This document shows positions 7,587-15,640 of a stretch of DNA of 24,254 nucleotides, piece by piece (within the stretch, counting starts at the first letter, position 1; every line of letters starts with the position of its first letter). The notes under the pieces were generated by a model. That model saw nothing but the letters and a program-made list of their open reading frames with translations. It did not search any database and had not been told where the DNA came from. Location: contig CALTVJ010000023.1 of assembly GCA_943912835.1 (NCBI GenBank), forward strand, positions 1 through 24,254, written 5' to 3'. Made by a program: the position numbers and the translations under genes. This DNA comes from an uncultured Porphyromonas sp. GTDB taxonomy: Bacteria; Bacteroidota; Bacteroidia; Bacteroidales; Porphyromonadaceae.

Positions 7587-9344
7587 CTAGTTTGTTATGG
7601 GAAGAACCTTTAGATAAAGTTCATCAAGCTGTTCTTGTTCTATCATAGAGGGAGCATCAATCATTACATCTCGACCTGAATTATTCTTTGGGAAAGCAAT
7701 ACAATCCCGAATGCTGTCAAGTCCTGCAAATAACGATACTAAGCGATCTAAACCATAAGCTATACCTCCATGGGGTGGTGCACCATACTTAAAAGCATCC
7801 ATCAAAAAACCAAACTGTTCTTTTGCTTTCTCCTTACTGAACCCGAGTAGTTCAAAAAGCTGAGCTTGCAAAATACTGTCGTGTATACGTATTGATCCAC
7901 CTCCAACTTCAACTCCATTGATAACCATATCATAAGCATTAGCACGAACTTGGCTAGGATTTGTCGAGAGTAGAGCTATATCTTCTGGTTTCGGTGAAGT
8001 AAAAGGGTGGTGCATAGCATAGTATCTTTGAGTCTCTTCGTCCCATTCAACAAGAGGAAAATCAACGACCCAAAGACAACTAAACTTATTCTTATCTCGC
8101 AGTCCTAGTTTATCACCGAGATAAAGCCGTAGTTCTCCGAGCTGCTTTCTAGTTTTATTCTGTTCTCCACACATCAAAAGGAGTAAGTCTCCTTCTTCAG
8201 CCTTCATCAACTTTGATAACTCAGCAAGAGTCTCTTGTGAGTAGAATTTATCAACACTGCTTTTAAATCCTTCACTTTCGACTTTGACATATACTAGCCC
8301 ATTTGCACCAATTTGAGGTCGTTTTACAAAATCAATGATTCCGTCTATTTCTTTTCTGGTATAAGCTGCTGCGCCTTTCGCACAGATAGCTCCAATATAC
8401 TCTGCATTATCAAAGACAGGGAATCCATAGCCTTTCATTATGCTATCAACCTCAACAAACTCCATTCCAAAACGAGTGTCAGGTTTGTCCGAGCCATAAA
8501 AACGCATAGCATCATCATAACTCATCCGTTTTAGGGGTATTTCTATATCAATACCTTTCAAGGTGCGAAACAAATGTTTTGTTAACCCTTCGAATGTTTG
8601 CAATACATCCTCTTGTTCTACAAAACTCATCTCACAGTCTATCTGGGTAAATTCAGGTTGTCTATCAGCTCTTAAATCCTCATCTCGAAAGCATTTAACT
8701 ATTTGAAAATAACGGTCAAAGCCACTAACCATAAGCAATTGTTTAAATGTTTGTGGACTTTGAGGAAGTGCATAAAACTGATTAGGGTTCATCCTGCTGG
8801 GAACGACAAAATCTCGAGCGCCCTCAGGAGTAGATTTAATCAAAACAGGGGTTTCAACTTCTAAAAAGCCTTCTCCATCCAAATATCTGCGGACTTCTAG
8901 TGAGCATTTATGGCGTAATTCGAGGTTCGAACGAACCACAGAGCGTCTTAAATCAAGATATCGATATCTCATTCTTAGGTCATCTCCTCCATCAGTGTCA
9001 TCCTCAATCGTAAATGGAGGAGTCTCACTCGTGTTTAGAACCTTTAGACTTTCTACTGCGATTTCTATTTCTCCAGTTGGAAGGTTTAAATTCTTGTTAA
9101 ATCTTTCTTTAACCTTTCCTTCAACTTGAATAACATACTCTCGGCCTAACCCTTGTGCCTGCGTGAAGAGTTCGGGGTTTGCGTTTTCTTCATTGAAAAC
9201 CAATTGGGTTACTCCATATCGATCTCTGAGATCAACAAAAGTCATACCTCCCATTCGCCTTGTACGTTGAACCCAGCCAGCAAGCACTACATTCTCTTCT
9301 ACGTGCTCTATTCGAAGTTCTCCACAAGTTTTGTTTCTATACAT
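7587..9344 (-). CDS. aspS: Aspartyl-tRNA synthetase AspS
   Basis: Class II synthetase that charges tRNA(Asp) with aspartate in the cytoplasm; 585 residues, normal for the bacterial type. The N-terminal anticodon-binding OB fold covers about 1-110 (VVLAGWVQRTRRMGGMTF). Class II motif 2 is at 219-234 (FRDEDLRADRQPEFTQ) and motif 3 at about 527-535 (GIAYGLDRL, with the ATP-binding R534). The region between motifs 2 and 3 has the extra length of the bacterial insertion domain. The ATG at 9342-9344 follows a TACTTTTG promoter element by about 31 bp. It lies 46 bp downstream of the regulator gene on the same strand but appears to have its own promoter. It ends before a strong hairpin at 7478-7518. 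Confidence 0.96.
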   Translation of the reverse strand: MYRNKTCGELRIEHVEENVVLAGWVQRTRRMGGMTFVDLRDRYGVTQLVFNEENANPELFTQAQGLGREYVIQVEGKVKERFNKNLNLPTGEIEIAVESLKVLNTSETPPFTIEDDTDGGDDLRMRYRYLDLRRSVVRSNLELRHKCSLEVRRYLDGEGFLEVETPVLIKSTPEGARDFVVPSRMNPNQFYALPQSPQTFKQLLMVSGFDRYFQIVKCFRDEDLRADRQPEFTQIDCEMSFVEQEDVLQTFEGLTKHLFRTLKGIDIEIPLKRMSYDDAMRFYGSDKPDTRFGMEFVEVDSIMKGYGFPVFDNAEYIGAICAKGAAAYTRKEIDGIIDFVKRPQIGANGLVYVKVESEGFKSSVDKFYSQETLAELSKLMKAEEGDLLLLMCGEQNKTRKQLGELRLYLGDKLGLRDKNKFSCLWVVDFPLVEWDEETQRYYAMHHPFTSPKPEDIALLSTNPSQVRANAYDMVINGVEVGGGSIRIHDSILQAQLFELLGFSKEKAKEQFGFLMDAFKYGAPPHGGIAYGLDRLVSLFAGLDSIRDCIAFPKNNSGRDVMIDAPSMIEQEQLDELYLKVLPITN

Positions 9345-9375
9345 TATATACTACTCTTGCTTGTTTGTTTACTTA

Positions 9376-9408
9376 CAAAAGTACAAAAATTTATTGCTCT
9401 AAGTGAAA
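9376..9408 (-). promoter_or_regulatory. Promoter for aspS
   Basis: TACTTTTG on the minus strand (9383-9376) matches TAnnTTTG exactly, with a near-consensus -33 box TTTC (9408-9405) 21 bp upstream. The -33 region lies inside the last codons of the regulator gene. Predicted leader length is roughly 25 nt. Confidence 0.55.
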
Positions 9409-9810
9409 GTGTGCAACACTATTGTCTGTATAAAAAACAGTTATGCGTTCTATTTCTTTAGGTTTTAGAGATTCTATTCTTTGTTTCAGTTGTCCTAGTT
9501 CTTCCAGTTTTTTCATAAAGAAATCGTTTGAGACAGTGTCTTTGCTTTCTGTTTGGGAGATGTTGCTTAGGTTAGGTGATTCTCCAAAAAGAAACCACAT
9601 TGGAGAAAACTGTCCCCCCCAGCGTGAAATGACCTTATTTATTGTCTCTACGTTTATTTTGGTTGCTCCGTTCTTTAGTTGAGAGTATGAAGAGCTTGGA
9701 AGGTCTGTTTCTTGACAGAATGTCTTTGCATTGAGTCCACTTTTTTCTTGGATTTCGATTAACCGTTTGCCTATATCATCTAAATTTAAAAAATCGGTCA
9801 TATTGTCCAT
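9391..9810 (-). CDS. Small helix-turn-helix (XRE-like) transcriptional regulator
   Basis: A 139-residue protein from the ATG at 9808-9810. Residues about 11-65 read as an XRE-like helix-turn-helix domain: IGKRLIEIQEKSGL, then FCQETDLPSSSYSQLKNG as the likely turn and recognition helix, then ETINKVISRW. The segment SPMWFLFGE (69-77) is common after such domains in Bacteroidetes. A polar linker and a short coiled segment (FMKKLEELGQLKQRIESL) precede a C-terminal strand-like tail (IERITVFYTDNSV). The open frame extends to 9960, but that part lies upstream of the predicted promoter and is discarded. ATG at 9801 (MTDFLNL) is an alternative start three codons in. The promoter carries a perfect inverted repeat over its -33 box, which suggests autoregulation. 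Targets are unknown. A toxin-antitoxin role is not supported, since no partner gene is adjacent. Confidence 0.8.
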   Translation of the reverse strand: MDNMTDFLNLDDIGKRLIEIQEKSGLNAKTFCQETDLPSSSYSQLKNGATKINVETINKVISRWGGQFSPMWFLFGESPNLSNISQTESKDTVSNDFFMKKLEELGQLKQRIESLKPKEIERITVFYTDNSVAHFHLEQ

Positions 9811-9839
9811 TTTTTTTATTGACAGAAATTTATCAGTCG

Positions 9840-9870
9840 CAAAGATAATTCTAAATTTCGATTCAAGAAA
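9840..9870 (-). promoter_or_regulatory. Promoter for the HTH regulator gene
   Basis: The minus strand reads TATCTTTG at 9847-9840 (exact TAnnTTTG) with TTTC at 9870-9867, exactly 19 bp upstream, differing from the TTTG -33 consensus by one base. The predicted start is near 9833, giving a leader of about 23 nt to the ATG at 9810. Confidence 0.6.
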
Positions 9871-9877
9871 CTTGAAT
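9861..9877. promoter_or_regulatory. Palindromic operator candidate over the regulator promoter
   Basis: ATTCAAG-AAA-CTTGAAT is a perfect 7-bp inverted repeat with a 3-bp spacer. The flanking AAAT/ATTT on either side extend the symmetry with four intervening mismatches. The -33 box lies in its centre, so a protein bound here would block RNA polymerase. The encoded HTH protein is the natural candidate for binding. The role is inferred from position and symmetry only. Confidence 0.45.
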
Positions 9878-9960
9878 TTTGATTTCAAAAAAAAATCGTG
9901 AAGGTGTAGCTCTGAGATGTACTCATTACACAGATATTTTATGATGATATAATCATACAA

Positions 9961-10450
9961 CTATAAGGTAAACAGAGTTTTATGTTTTTATTCTGATGTG
10001 CATGGGTATAAAAGTGGGTTACCCTAGTCATATATTGGATATATAACTTACAATATAATACTTTAAATAGAAGATATAGAGTGTTTTATGATTAAGGGTA
10101 GTAGCCCTAAATGGAATAAAGTTTTTATCTTAAAACAATGTTTTGAAAATTAGAATTTAAGCTTTTCCTTGAGTTTAAAACTTATTGAAATACGAATAAT
10201 TTGCTATTTGAAATATAGAACAAGAGAAGGAAGGTGTTAATATGATGTAATATTGACATCTTTATAATTAAACATAATAAAACTTGTGATTTGTTTCTGT
10301 TTGATGAAAATACTTGGATTTAATTGATGACTTTTAAGAGTTATTGTATTCACAGGAAAATCGTCCAACTTAGACGACATTTCATCACTTAGTTGATTGA
10401 TAATCCTTCTTTAAGTGGACGAAATAAAAGCTTGTATAAAGATGACTCTA
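9961..10450. other. Gene-free A+T-rich spacer between regulator and lepA promoters
   Basis: No reading frame of convincing length or composition is present on either strand, and I found no TAnnTTTG element inside it. Its contents are short dyads: GGGTTACCC at 10016-10024, AGGG-N6-CCCT inside 10092-10111, a palindrome AGTTT-A-AAACT at 10172-10182, and the TCGTC/GACGA set at 10361-10423. No tRNA or known structured RNA was recognised. Confidence 0.6.
10361..10423. repeat. Inverted repeats with competing pairing partners
   Basis: TCGTCCAACTTA at 10361-10372 is complementary to TAAGTGGACGA at 10412-10422, apart from one extra base. The same TCGTC (10361-10365) can instead pair with GACGA at 10373-10377, forming a small hairpin with a 7-nt loop. 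The two pairings exclude each other. The set lies about 50-110 bp upstream of the lepA -7 element, so it may be a protein-binding dyad and not an RNA structure. Confidence 0.35.
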
Positions 10451-10480
10451 TTTTAGCTCTTATTATATTTCGTAACTTTG
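10451..10480 (+). promoter_or_regulatory. Promoter for the lepA-uvrA operon
   Basis: TAACTTTG at 10473-10480 is an exact -7 match. TTTT at 10451-10454 approximates the -33 TTTG box at 18 bp spacing. The predicted start near 10487 leaves about 12 nt before the lepA ATG, and the position excludes the upstream in-frame TTG at 10478 as a lepA start. Confidence 0.55.
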
Positions 10481-10498
10481 CGTAGAAATTATATAGAC

Positions 10499-12286
10499 AT
10501 GAAGAATATTCGCAATTTCTGCATTATTGCACACATAGACCATGGTAAGAGCACCTTGGCTGATAGACTTTTAGAAACAACTCAGACTGTAACAGGTAAG
10601 GCCTTGCAAGAGCAAGTCTTGGATAATATGGATCTAGAGCGAGAACGAGGGATCACGATTAAAAGTCATGCGATTCAGATGAACTATCAATATAAAGGTG
10701 ATGATTATATTCTGAATTTGATCGATACCCCAGGGCACGTAGATTTTAGTTACGAGGTTTCACGTTCTATTGCTGCCTGTGAAGGGGCTCTATTGATTGT
10801 CGATGCTGCGCAAGGGATACAAGCACAAACGATTAGTAATCTCTATATGGCTTTAGAACACAATCTGGAGATTATACCCATTGTGAATAAGGTTGATCTT
10901 CCTAGTGCTATGCCTGAAGAGGTTGAAGATCAAATTATTGAACTCTTGGGGTGTAAACGTGAAGAAATAATTCGTGCTAGTGGTAAAACAGGGATTGGTG
11001 TTGATGAGATCTTGGCCTCAATAGTAGAACGTATTCCAGCTCCTCAGGGTGATCCAGATGCTCCCCTGCAATGCTTGATATTTGACTCTGTTTTTAATCC
11101 GTTTCGTGGTATTATCGCCTATTTTAAGGTAGTGAATGGTTCTATTAAGAAGGGGGATCTTGTTAAGTTTATCGCAACAGGTAAAGAGTATGATGCAGAC
11201 GAGGTCGGTGTCCTTCGATTAGATATGGAACCTCGTAAGGAGGTTAAGACGGGAGATGTTGGGTATATCATTTCTGGTATTAAGACTAGTAAAGAGGTAA
11301 AAGTAGGAGATACTATAACTCATGTACAAGGTGGCGCTCCGACGGCTATTGCTGGCTTTGAGGAGGTAAAGCCTATGGTCTTCGCAGGGCTATATCCTAT
11401 CGAAAGTGAAGATTTTGAAAACTTAAGAGCATCTCTTGAAAAGCTACAATTAAATGATGCATCTCTAACTTTTCAGCCTGAAAGCTCAGCTGCTTTAGGT
11501 TTTGGATTTCGTTGTGGATTCCTTGGTCTTTTGCATATGGAGATTATTCAAGAGCGCCTGGATCGAGAGTTTAATATGAATGTTATCACGACAGTTCCCA
11601 ATGTATCTTATAAGGTTTATGATCGTAAGGGGAATTGTTCTGAGGTGCATAACCCAAGTGGACTCCCCGACCCTACTCATATTGAGAGAATCGAAGAACC
11701 ATATATTAGAGCTTCTGTCATAACAAATACGGCTTATATAGGTCCAATTATGACTTTATGCTTAGGAAAACGAGGACAGCTGGTGAAACAAGAGTATATT
11801 TCTGGAGATCGTATAGAGATATTCTTTGATTTACCTCTAGGGGAGATAGTTATTGACTTTTATGATAAGTTAAAGAGTATAAGTAAAGGGTATGCCTCTT
11901 TTGACTATCATATTAGCGAGTTTAGAACAAGTCGTCTAGTTAAATTGGATATCCTTCTGAATGGAGATCCCGTTGATGCTTTATCAACATTAACTCATGT
12001 AGATAATAGTGTACCTTTTGGGCGTCGTATGTGCGAAAAGCTGAAAGAGTTAATCCCTCGTCAACAATTTGATATTGCGATCCAAGCCGCTATAGGGGCA
12101 AAGATTATAGCTAGAGAGACCATCAAGGCTGTTCGTAAAGACGTGACTGCAAAATGTTATGGAGGTGATGTTTCTCGTAAAAGAAAGCTATTAGAGAAAC
12201 AAAAAGAAGGAAAAAAACGAATGAAGCAGATTGGTACAGTAGAGGTTCCTCAAAAAGCATTCTTAGCTGTACTAAAACTAGATTAG
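10499..12286 (+). CDS. lepA: Translation elongation factor 4 (LepA)
   Basis: Ribosome-associated GTPase that acts on translation elongation or ribosome assembly. From the ATG at 10499 it has 595 residues, the usual length. The G domain shows AHIDHGKST at 11-19, DTPGH at 76-80 and NKVD at 130-133. The C-terminal half includes the LepA-specific part, with the basic tail KAVRKDVTAKCYGGD and RKRKLLEKQKEGKKRM. A frame extending back to a TTG at 10478 is rejected, because that codon lies inside the TAACTTTG promoter element. It is the first gene of a tight plus-strand run, with dnaB starting 2 bp after its stop. Confidence 0.97.
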   Translation: MKNIRNFCIIAHIDHGKSTLADRLLETTQTVTGKALQEQVLDNMDLERERGITIKSHAIQMNYQYKGDDYILNLIDTPGHVDFSYEVSRSIAACEGALLIVDAAQGIQAQTISNLYMALEHNLEIIPIVNKVDLPSAMPEEVEDQIIELLGCKREEIIRASGKTGIGVDEILASIVERIPAPQGDPDAPLQCLIFDSVFNPFRGIIAYFKVVNGSIKKGDLVKFIATGKEYDADEVGVLRLDMEPRKEVKTGDVGYIISGIKTSKEVKVGDTITHVQGGAPTAIAGFEEVKPMVFAGLYPIESEDFENLRASLEKLQLNDASLTFQPESSAALGFGFRCGFLGLLHMEIIQERLDREFNMNVITTVPNVSYKVYDRKGNCSEVHNPSGLPDPTHIERIEEPYIRASVITNTAYIGPIMTLCLGKRGQLVKQEYISGDRIEIFFDLPLGEIVIDFYDKLKSISKGYASFDYHISEFRTSRLVKLDILLNGDPVDALSTLTHVDNSVPFGRRMCEKLKELIPRQQFDIAIQAAIGAKIIARETIKAVRKDVTAKCYGGDVSRKRKLLEKQKEGKKRMKQIGTVEVPQKAFLAVLKLD

Positions 12287-12288
12287 CT

Positions 12289-13869
12289 ATGGCGGGAGAA
12301 GGTAAAGTAAAAAAAAACTTAAGGCAAAAAAACGAACAAATCGTTCCTATTGAGGGCCGTATACCTCCTCAAGCTGTAGAGTTTGAGGAAGTAGTTCTTG
12401 GAGCCATTCTTCAAGAGAAGGACGCATATTCTCGTGTCAGTGAAATATTGACACCAGAGTCTTTTTATGTTAAGGCGCACGAAGAGATTTATCGTGCTAT
12501 TACGATGCAAGCACTAGAGCAGTCTCCTACTGATATTCTTGCTGTACAAGAGCGTTTACGATCGATTGGAAAACTTGAGGAAGTTGGAGGTATTCATTAC
12601 TTAGCCAATTTAACAACTCGGGTTCTTAGCTCAGGTAGTTTGGAGTATCATGCCAAAATTGTATCAGAAAAAGCTCTTAGCCGTCGGTTGATTAGTTTTG
12701 CAAGTAATGTTTTGCAAGATGCGTATGACGATACGGAGAAAGTTGCAGAGCAAATGCAGAGGGCTGAAGGCAAACTCTTTGAGATAGCTACAAATAAAGA
12801 TAGTAGAGACTTCTATGACCTTGGAGCATTGCTCCAAGAAACAATTAGAGAAATCGAACAAGCCACAAATAATCCTGATGGTATCTCTGGCTTAAGTACA
12901 GGGTTTGATGGCATTGATGCGATGACTAGTGGCTGGCAAAAAAGCGATTTAATTATTATTGCTGCTCGCCCTGCTATGGGAAAAACTGCATTTGTTGTTT
13001 CCATGGCTACAGCAATGGCGTTTGAGAAGAAAAAAGCGGTTGCGTTATTTAATCTTGAGATGAGCGGTACCCAACTTGTCAAACGTGTATTAAGTAATGT
13101 TTGTGAAATAGATGGGCAAGCCCTCAAAAGTGGACGCTTATCTGCCGATGAATGGGTGAGACTTGGAGCTAAGGCTGGTGAGCTGGAGAGTATTCCTCTT
13201 TATCTTAATGATACTCCTAGTCTATCTGTTTTTGAATTAAGAAGTAAGGCTCGTCGTTTGGTGAGAGAGCATGGTGTTGAATTGATCATAATAGATTACC
13301 TACAACTCATGAATGCTAGTGGGATGGGATTTGGTAATAGAGAGCAGGAAGTTAGTATGATATCTCGTTCCCTTAAAATGCTTGCCAAAGAGCTTCGTAT
13401 TCCTATTATCGCCTTATCCCAGCTCAATCGTGGGGTCGAAAACCGACAAGGAGATGCTAATAGTAAACGTCCTCAACTGAGTGATTTACGAGAATCAGGA
13501 GCTATTGAACAGGATGCTGATATCGTTTGCTTTATTCATCGACCAGAGTATTATAAAATTACGGTTGATGACCAAGGTAATGATCTTCGTGGTGTTGGTG
13601 AATTTATTATAGCCAAACATCGTAATGGTCCAGTAGGAGATGTTCGCCTTCAATTTAAGAGTAATTATGCTAAGTTTAGCAACTATGAAGATGGAGGGGT
13701 TGCAAATACCTTATCATCTAACTCAACAGTTCCTGAAGCTGGTAAACAGCGTCGGCAATTTGGTGGAGGCAAACGAGTAAATACGATGAACAATCATACT
13801 GAAGGTGCCACGATGACCAATATCCCCGATTTTGATAATCCAGGTAAAGATCCTCTTAATCCATTTTAA
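12289..13869 (+). CDS. dnaB: Replicative DNA helicase DnaB
   Basis: Hexameric 5'-3' helicase of the replication fork; 526 residues and no intein. The N-terminal primase-interaction domain covers about 25-130 (PPQAVEFEEVVLGAIL), followed by a linker. The RecA-like motor domain has Walker A ARPAMGKT at 226-233, the FNLEMS motif near 254-259, and Walker B LIIIDYLQLM at 332-341. The SQLNRG and QDADIVCFIHRPEYY motifs follow. The last ~60 residues are low in conservation and rich in N, G and T, probably a disordered tail. The ATG at 12289 follows the lepA stop by 2 bp. Confidence 0.97.
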   Translation: MAGEGKVKKNLRQKNEQIVPIEGRIPPQAVEFEEVVLGAILQEKDAYSRVSEILTPESFYVKAHEEIYRAITMQALEQSPTDILAVQERLRSIGKLEEVGGIHYLANLTTRVLSSGSLEYHAKIVSEKALSRRLISFASNVLQDAYDDTEKVAEQMQRAEGKLFEIATNKDSRDFYDLGALLQETIREIEQATNNPDGISGLSTGFDGIDAMTSGWQKSDLIIIAARPAMGKTAFVVSMATAMAFEKKKAVALFNLEMSGTQLVKRVLSNVCEIDGQALKSGRLSADEWVRLGAKAGELESIPLYLNDTPSLSVFELRSKARRLVREHGVELIIIDYLQLMNASGMGFGNREQEVSMISRSLKMLAKELRIPIIALSQLNRGVENRQGDANSKRPQLSDLRESGAIEQDADIVCFIHRPEYYKITVDDQGNDLRGVGEFIIAKHRNGPVGDVRLQFKSNYAKFSNYEDGGVANTLSSNSTVPEAGKQRRQFGGGKRVNTMNNHTEGATMTNIPDFDNPGKDPLNPF

Positions 13870-13872
13870 AAA

Positions 13873-15036
13873 ATGACAGACTTAAAGAAAGATTTATCTT
13901 TGCGTATTAGTCGACTACAAAAGATGATGATTGAGCAAGATATAGATGCTATCTTGCTATCTAGTAACATCTCACTGTTGTATCTTTTTGGTCAAATTTA
14001 TTCAGGTGTAGTTTATCTTCCTAGAGATGGAGCTATTCAACATTTTGTAAGACGTCCGCAGATATATGATGATTATGATTCGGTTGTTTATATTCGCAAA
14101 ATTGAAGATATAGCTACCTTTATAGAGACCGAGAATATAAGAACTCTCGCTTTGGAGTTGGATGAACTCCCCTATAGTGAAATCGTAAGACAGAAAAATA
14201 TTTTTCCCAAAGCCAAGTTGGCAAATGCCACAACTTTGTTGCGATGTGCCCGTATGATCAAAACTCCATATGAAATAGAAGCTATAAAAAATGGAGCACA
14301 GCAACATATGCAGGTCTACAAGCAGATCAAAGGGCTTTATCATACAGGGATGAGCGACATTGATTTTCAGATAGAAATTGAATATTTAATGCGTAAATAT
14401 GGATCTTCTGGAATATTTCGCTGTTTTGGTTCTACGATGGAGATTCATATGGGTAGTTTATTAGCTGGAGATAATGCTCTGTCTCCTTCTCCCTATGACT
14501 TTGCCTTGGGAGGTGCTGGATCTTCTACTTTGCCTCTTGGAGCAAGTGGTAAACCGCTAAAAGAGGGAACATCTGTTATGATTGACATGGCAGGTAATTA
14601 TGGGACCTATTTGACTGACATATCTCGCACCTACTCTATTGGAAAACTTACAGATGAGGCATATAGATTGCATAATCTAAGTATTCGCATGCACCGAGAG
14701 GTTATGCAAAGAGCAGCAATAGGAGATACGTGTGGAGAAATACACCTTCGTTGTTTGCAAATTGCAGAGGAGAAAAATGCAAAAGACTTGTTTATGGGTG
14801 TGGGACAACAGGCACAATTTGTTGGTCATGGTCTAGGTCTTCAGATAAATGAGTTGCCTGTTCTTACTCAACGTAGCAAAGAAACTCTAAAAGAAAATAT
14901 GGTTATTGCTTTTGAACCTAAATTCGTATTGCCAGGAGTTGGAGCCGTTGGGATAGAAAATACTTATCTAGTTTCTTCTTCTGGAATTGAGAACCTAAGC
15001 CCTATTGAAGAACATATTATTGACTTAGTAAATTAA
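13873..15036 (+). CDS. M24-family metallopeptidase (Xaa-Pro aminopeptidase-like)
   Basis: A 387-residue protein with a creatinase-like N-terminal domain (about 1-125) and a pita-bread catalytic domain. The five expected dimetal ligands are visible: D238 (MIDMAG), D249 (TDISRT), H319 (GHGLGL), E348 (FEPK) and E362 (GIENTY). This supports an active metal-dependent aminopeptidase of the Xaa-Pro/proline-dipeptidase type. No signal peptide is seen, so it should act on short peptides in the cytoplasm. The ATG at 13873 follows the dnaB stop by 3 bp, and queE starts 10 bp after its end. The exact substrate (aminopeptidase P or prolidase) cannot be told from sequence. Confidence 0.9.
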   Translation: MTDLKKDLSLRISRLQKMMIEQDIDAILLSSNISLLYLFGQIYSGVVYLPRDGAIQHFVRRPQIYDDYDSVVYIRKIEDIATFIETENIRTLALELDELPYSEIVRQKNIFPKAKLANATTLLRCARMIKTPYEIEAIKNGAQQHMQVYKQIKGLYHTGMSDIDFQIEIEYLMRKYGSSGIFRCFGSTMEIHMGSLLAGDNALSPSPYDFALGGAGSSTLPLGASGKPLKEGTSVMIDMAGNYGTYLTDISRTYSIGKLTDEAYRLHNLSIRMHREVMQRAAIGDTCGEIHLRCLQIAEEKNAKDLFMGVGQQAQFVGHGLGLQINELPVLTQRSKETLKENMVIAFEPKFVLPGVGAVGIENTYLVSSSGIENLSPIEEHIIDLVN

Positions 15037-15046
15037 TCAGAGTCTC

Positions 15047-15640
15047 ATGTTAGTTAATGAAATATTTTATAGTTTACAGGGAGAGGGTATCAATACAGGT
15101 AGAGCTGCTATATTTATTCGTTTAGCTAAATGTAATTTACGTTGTTCCTTTTGTGATACTGACTTTGATCAGGGTGAGTCAATGGATCTTGACCGTTTGC
15201 ATAGAGCTATCGAAAACTATCCTAGCCGATTTATCATTTGGACTGGTGGGGAACCCACTTTACAATTAACAGAAGAAATACTTACCTACTTTCGTTTGCT
15301 TGGCTACGAGCAGGCTATAGAAACAAATGGAACCCGTCGTCCCCCTCGAGGCTTAGACTACATAACCTGTAGTCCTAAACCTGAGGCAATGAAAGTTCTT
15401 CACGAGTCTTTCCCCAACGGAGTTTCAGAATTTCGATTCCCTATAGGCGCCGAAGGTGACTTACCCCCGGCAATAGAGTCTTTACCTCGGGCGAATGCCT
15501 ATCTTGTGAGTCCTATATTCATTGGTGAAAAAATGGGAGATTTGGATCAATTGGCATTGAATAGATGTATAGAATTTGTGAAAGCTGATCCTCGTTGGCG
15601 ATTGAGTCTACAAACGCATAAGTTAATAAACATACCATAG
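15047..15640 (+). CDS. queE: 7-carboxy-7-deazaguanine synthase QueE
   Basis: Radical SAM enzyme that converts 6-carboxy-tetrahydropterin to 7-carboxy-7-deazaguanine in the pathway to preQ0 and queuosine. The 197-residue protein is slightly short but complete. The start MLVNEIFYSLQGEG is typical, and the 4Fe-4S cluster ligands are C29, C33 and C36 in KCNLRCSFCDTDF. WTGGEPTLQ is the GGE-type SAM-binding motif, TCSPKP follows, and the end LQTHKLINIP is the usual QueE tail. Other queuosine genes are not in the window. It sits 10 bp after the M24 gene and its stop touches the start of the PorE-like gene. Confidence 0.94.
   Translation: MLVNEIFYSLQGEGINTGRAAIFIRLAKCNLRCSFCDTDFDQGESMDLDRLHRAIENYPSRFIIWTGGEPTLQLTEEILTYFRLLGYEQAIETNGTRRPPRGLDYITCSPKPEAMKVLHESFPNGVSEFRFPIGAEGDLPPAIESLPRANAYLVSPIFIGEKMGDLDQLALNRCIEFVKADPRWRLSLQTHKLINIP

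Noticed and set aside
9153..9461. 102-codon plus-strand reading frame over the aspS start and regulator end
   Set aside because: It is antisense to two well-supported coding regions, and its product has no domain or promoter.
9811..9960. N-terminal extension of the HTH regulator to 9960
   Set aside because: It runs through the promoter and palindrome, is rich in I, K, F and Y as expected of translated A+T-rich spacer, and precedes the HTH domain without family likeness.
9990..10048. 16-codon plus-strand frame (MCMGIKVGYPSH...) in the lepA spacer
   Set aside because: It is too short, with no promoter element upstream and no sign of coding bias.
12813..13127. 104-codon minus-strand frame inside dnaB
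   Set aside because: It is a shadow of the conserved dnaB motor-domain codons with no promoter element upstream.
14002..14343. 113-codon minus-strand frame inside the M24 peptidase gene
   Set aside because: It is antisense to a gene with all five metal ligands intact, and no feature of its own is seen.
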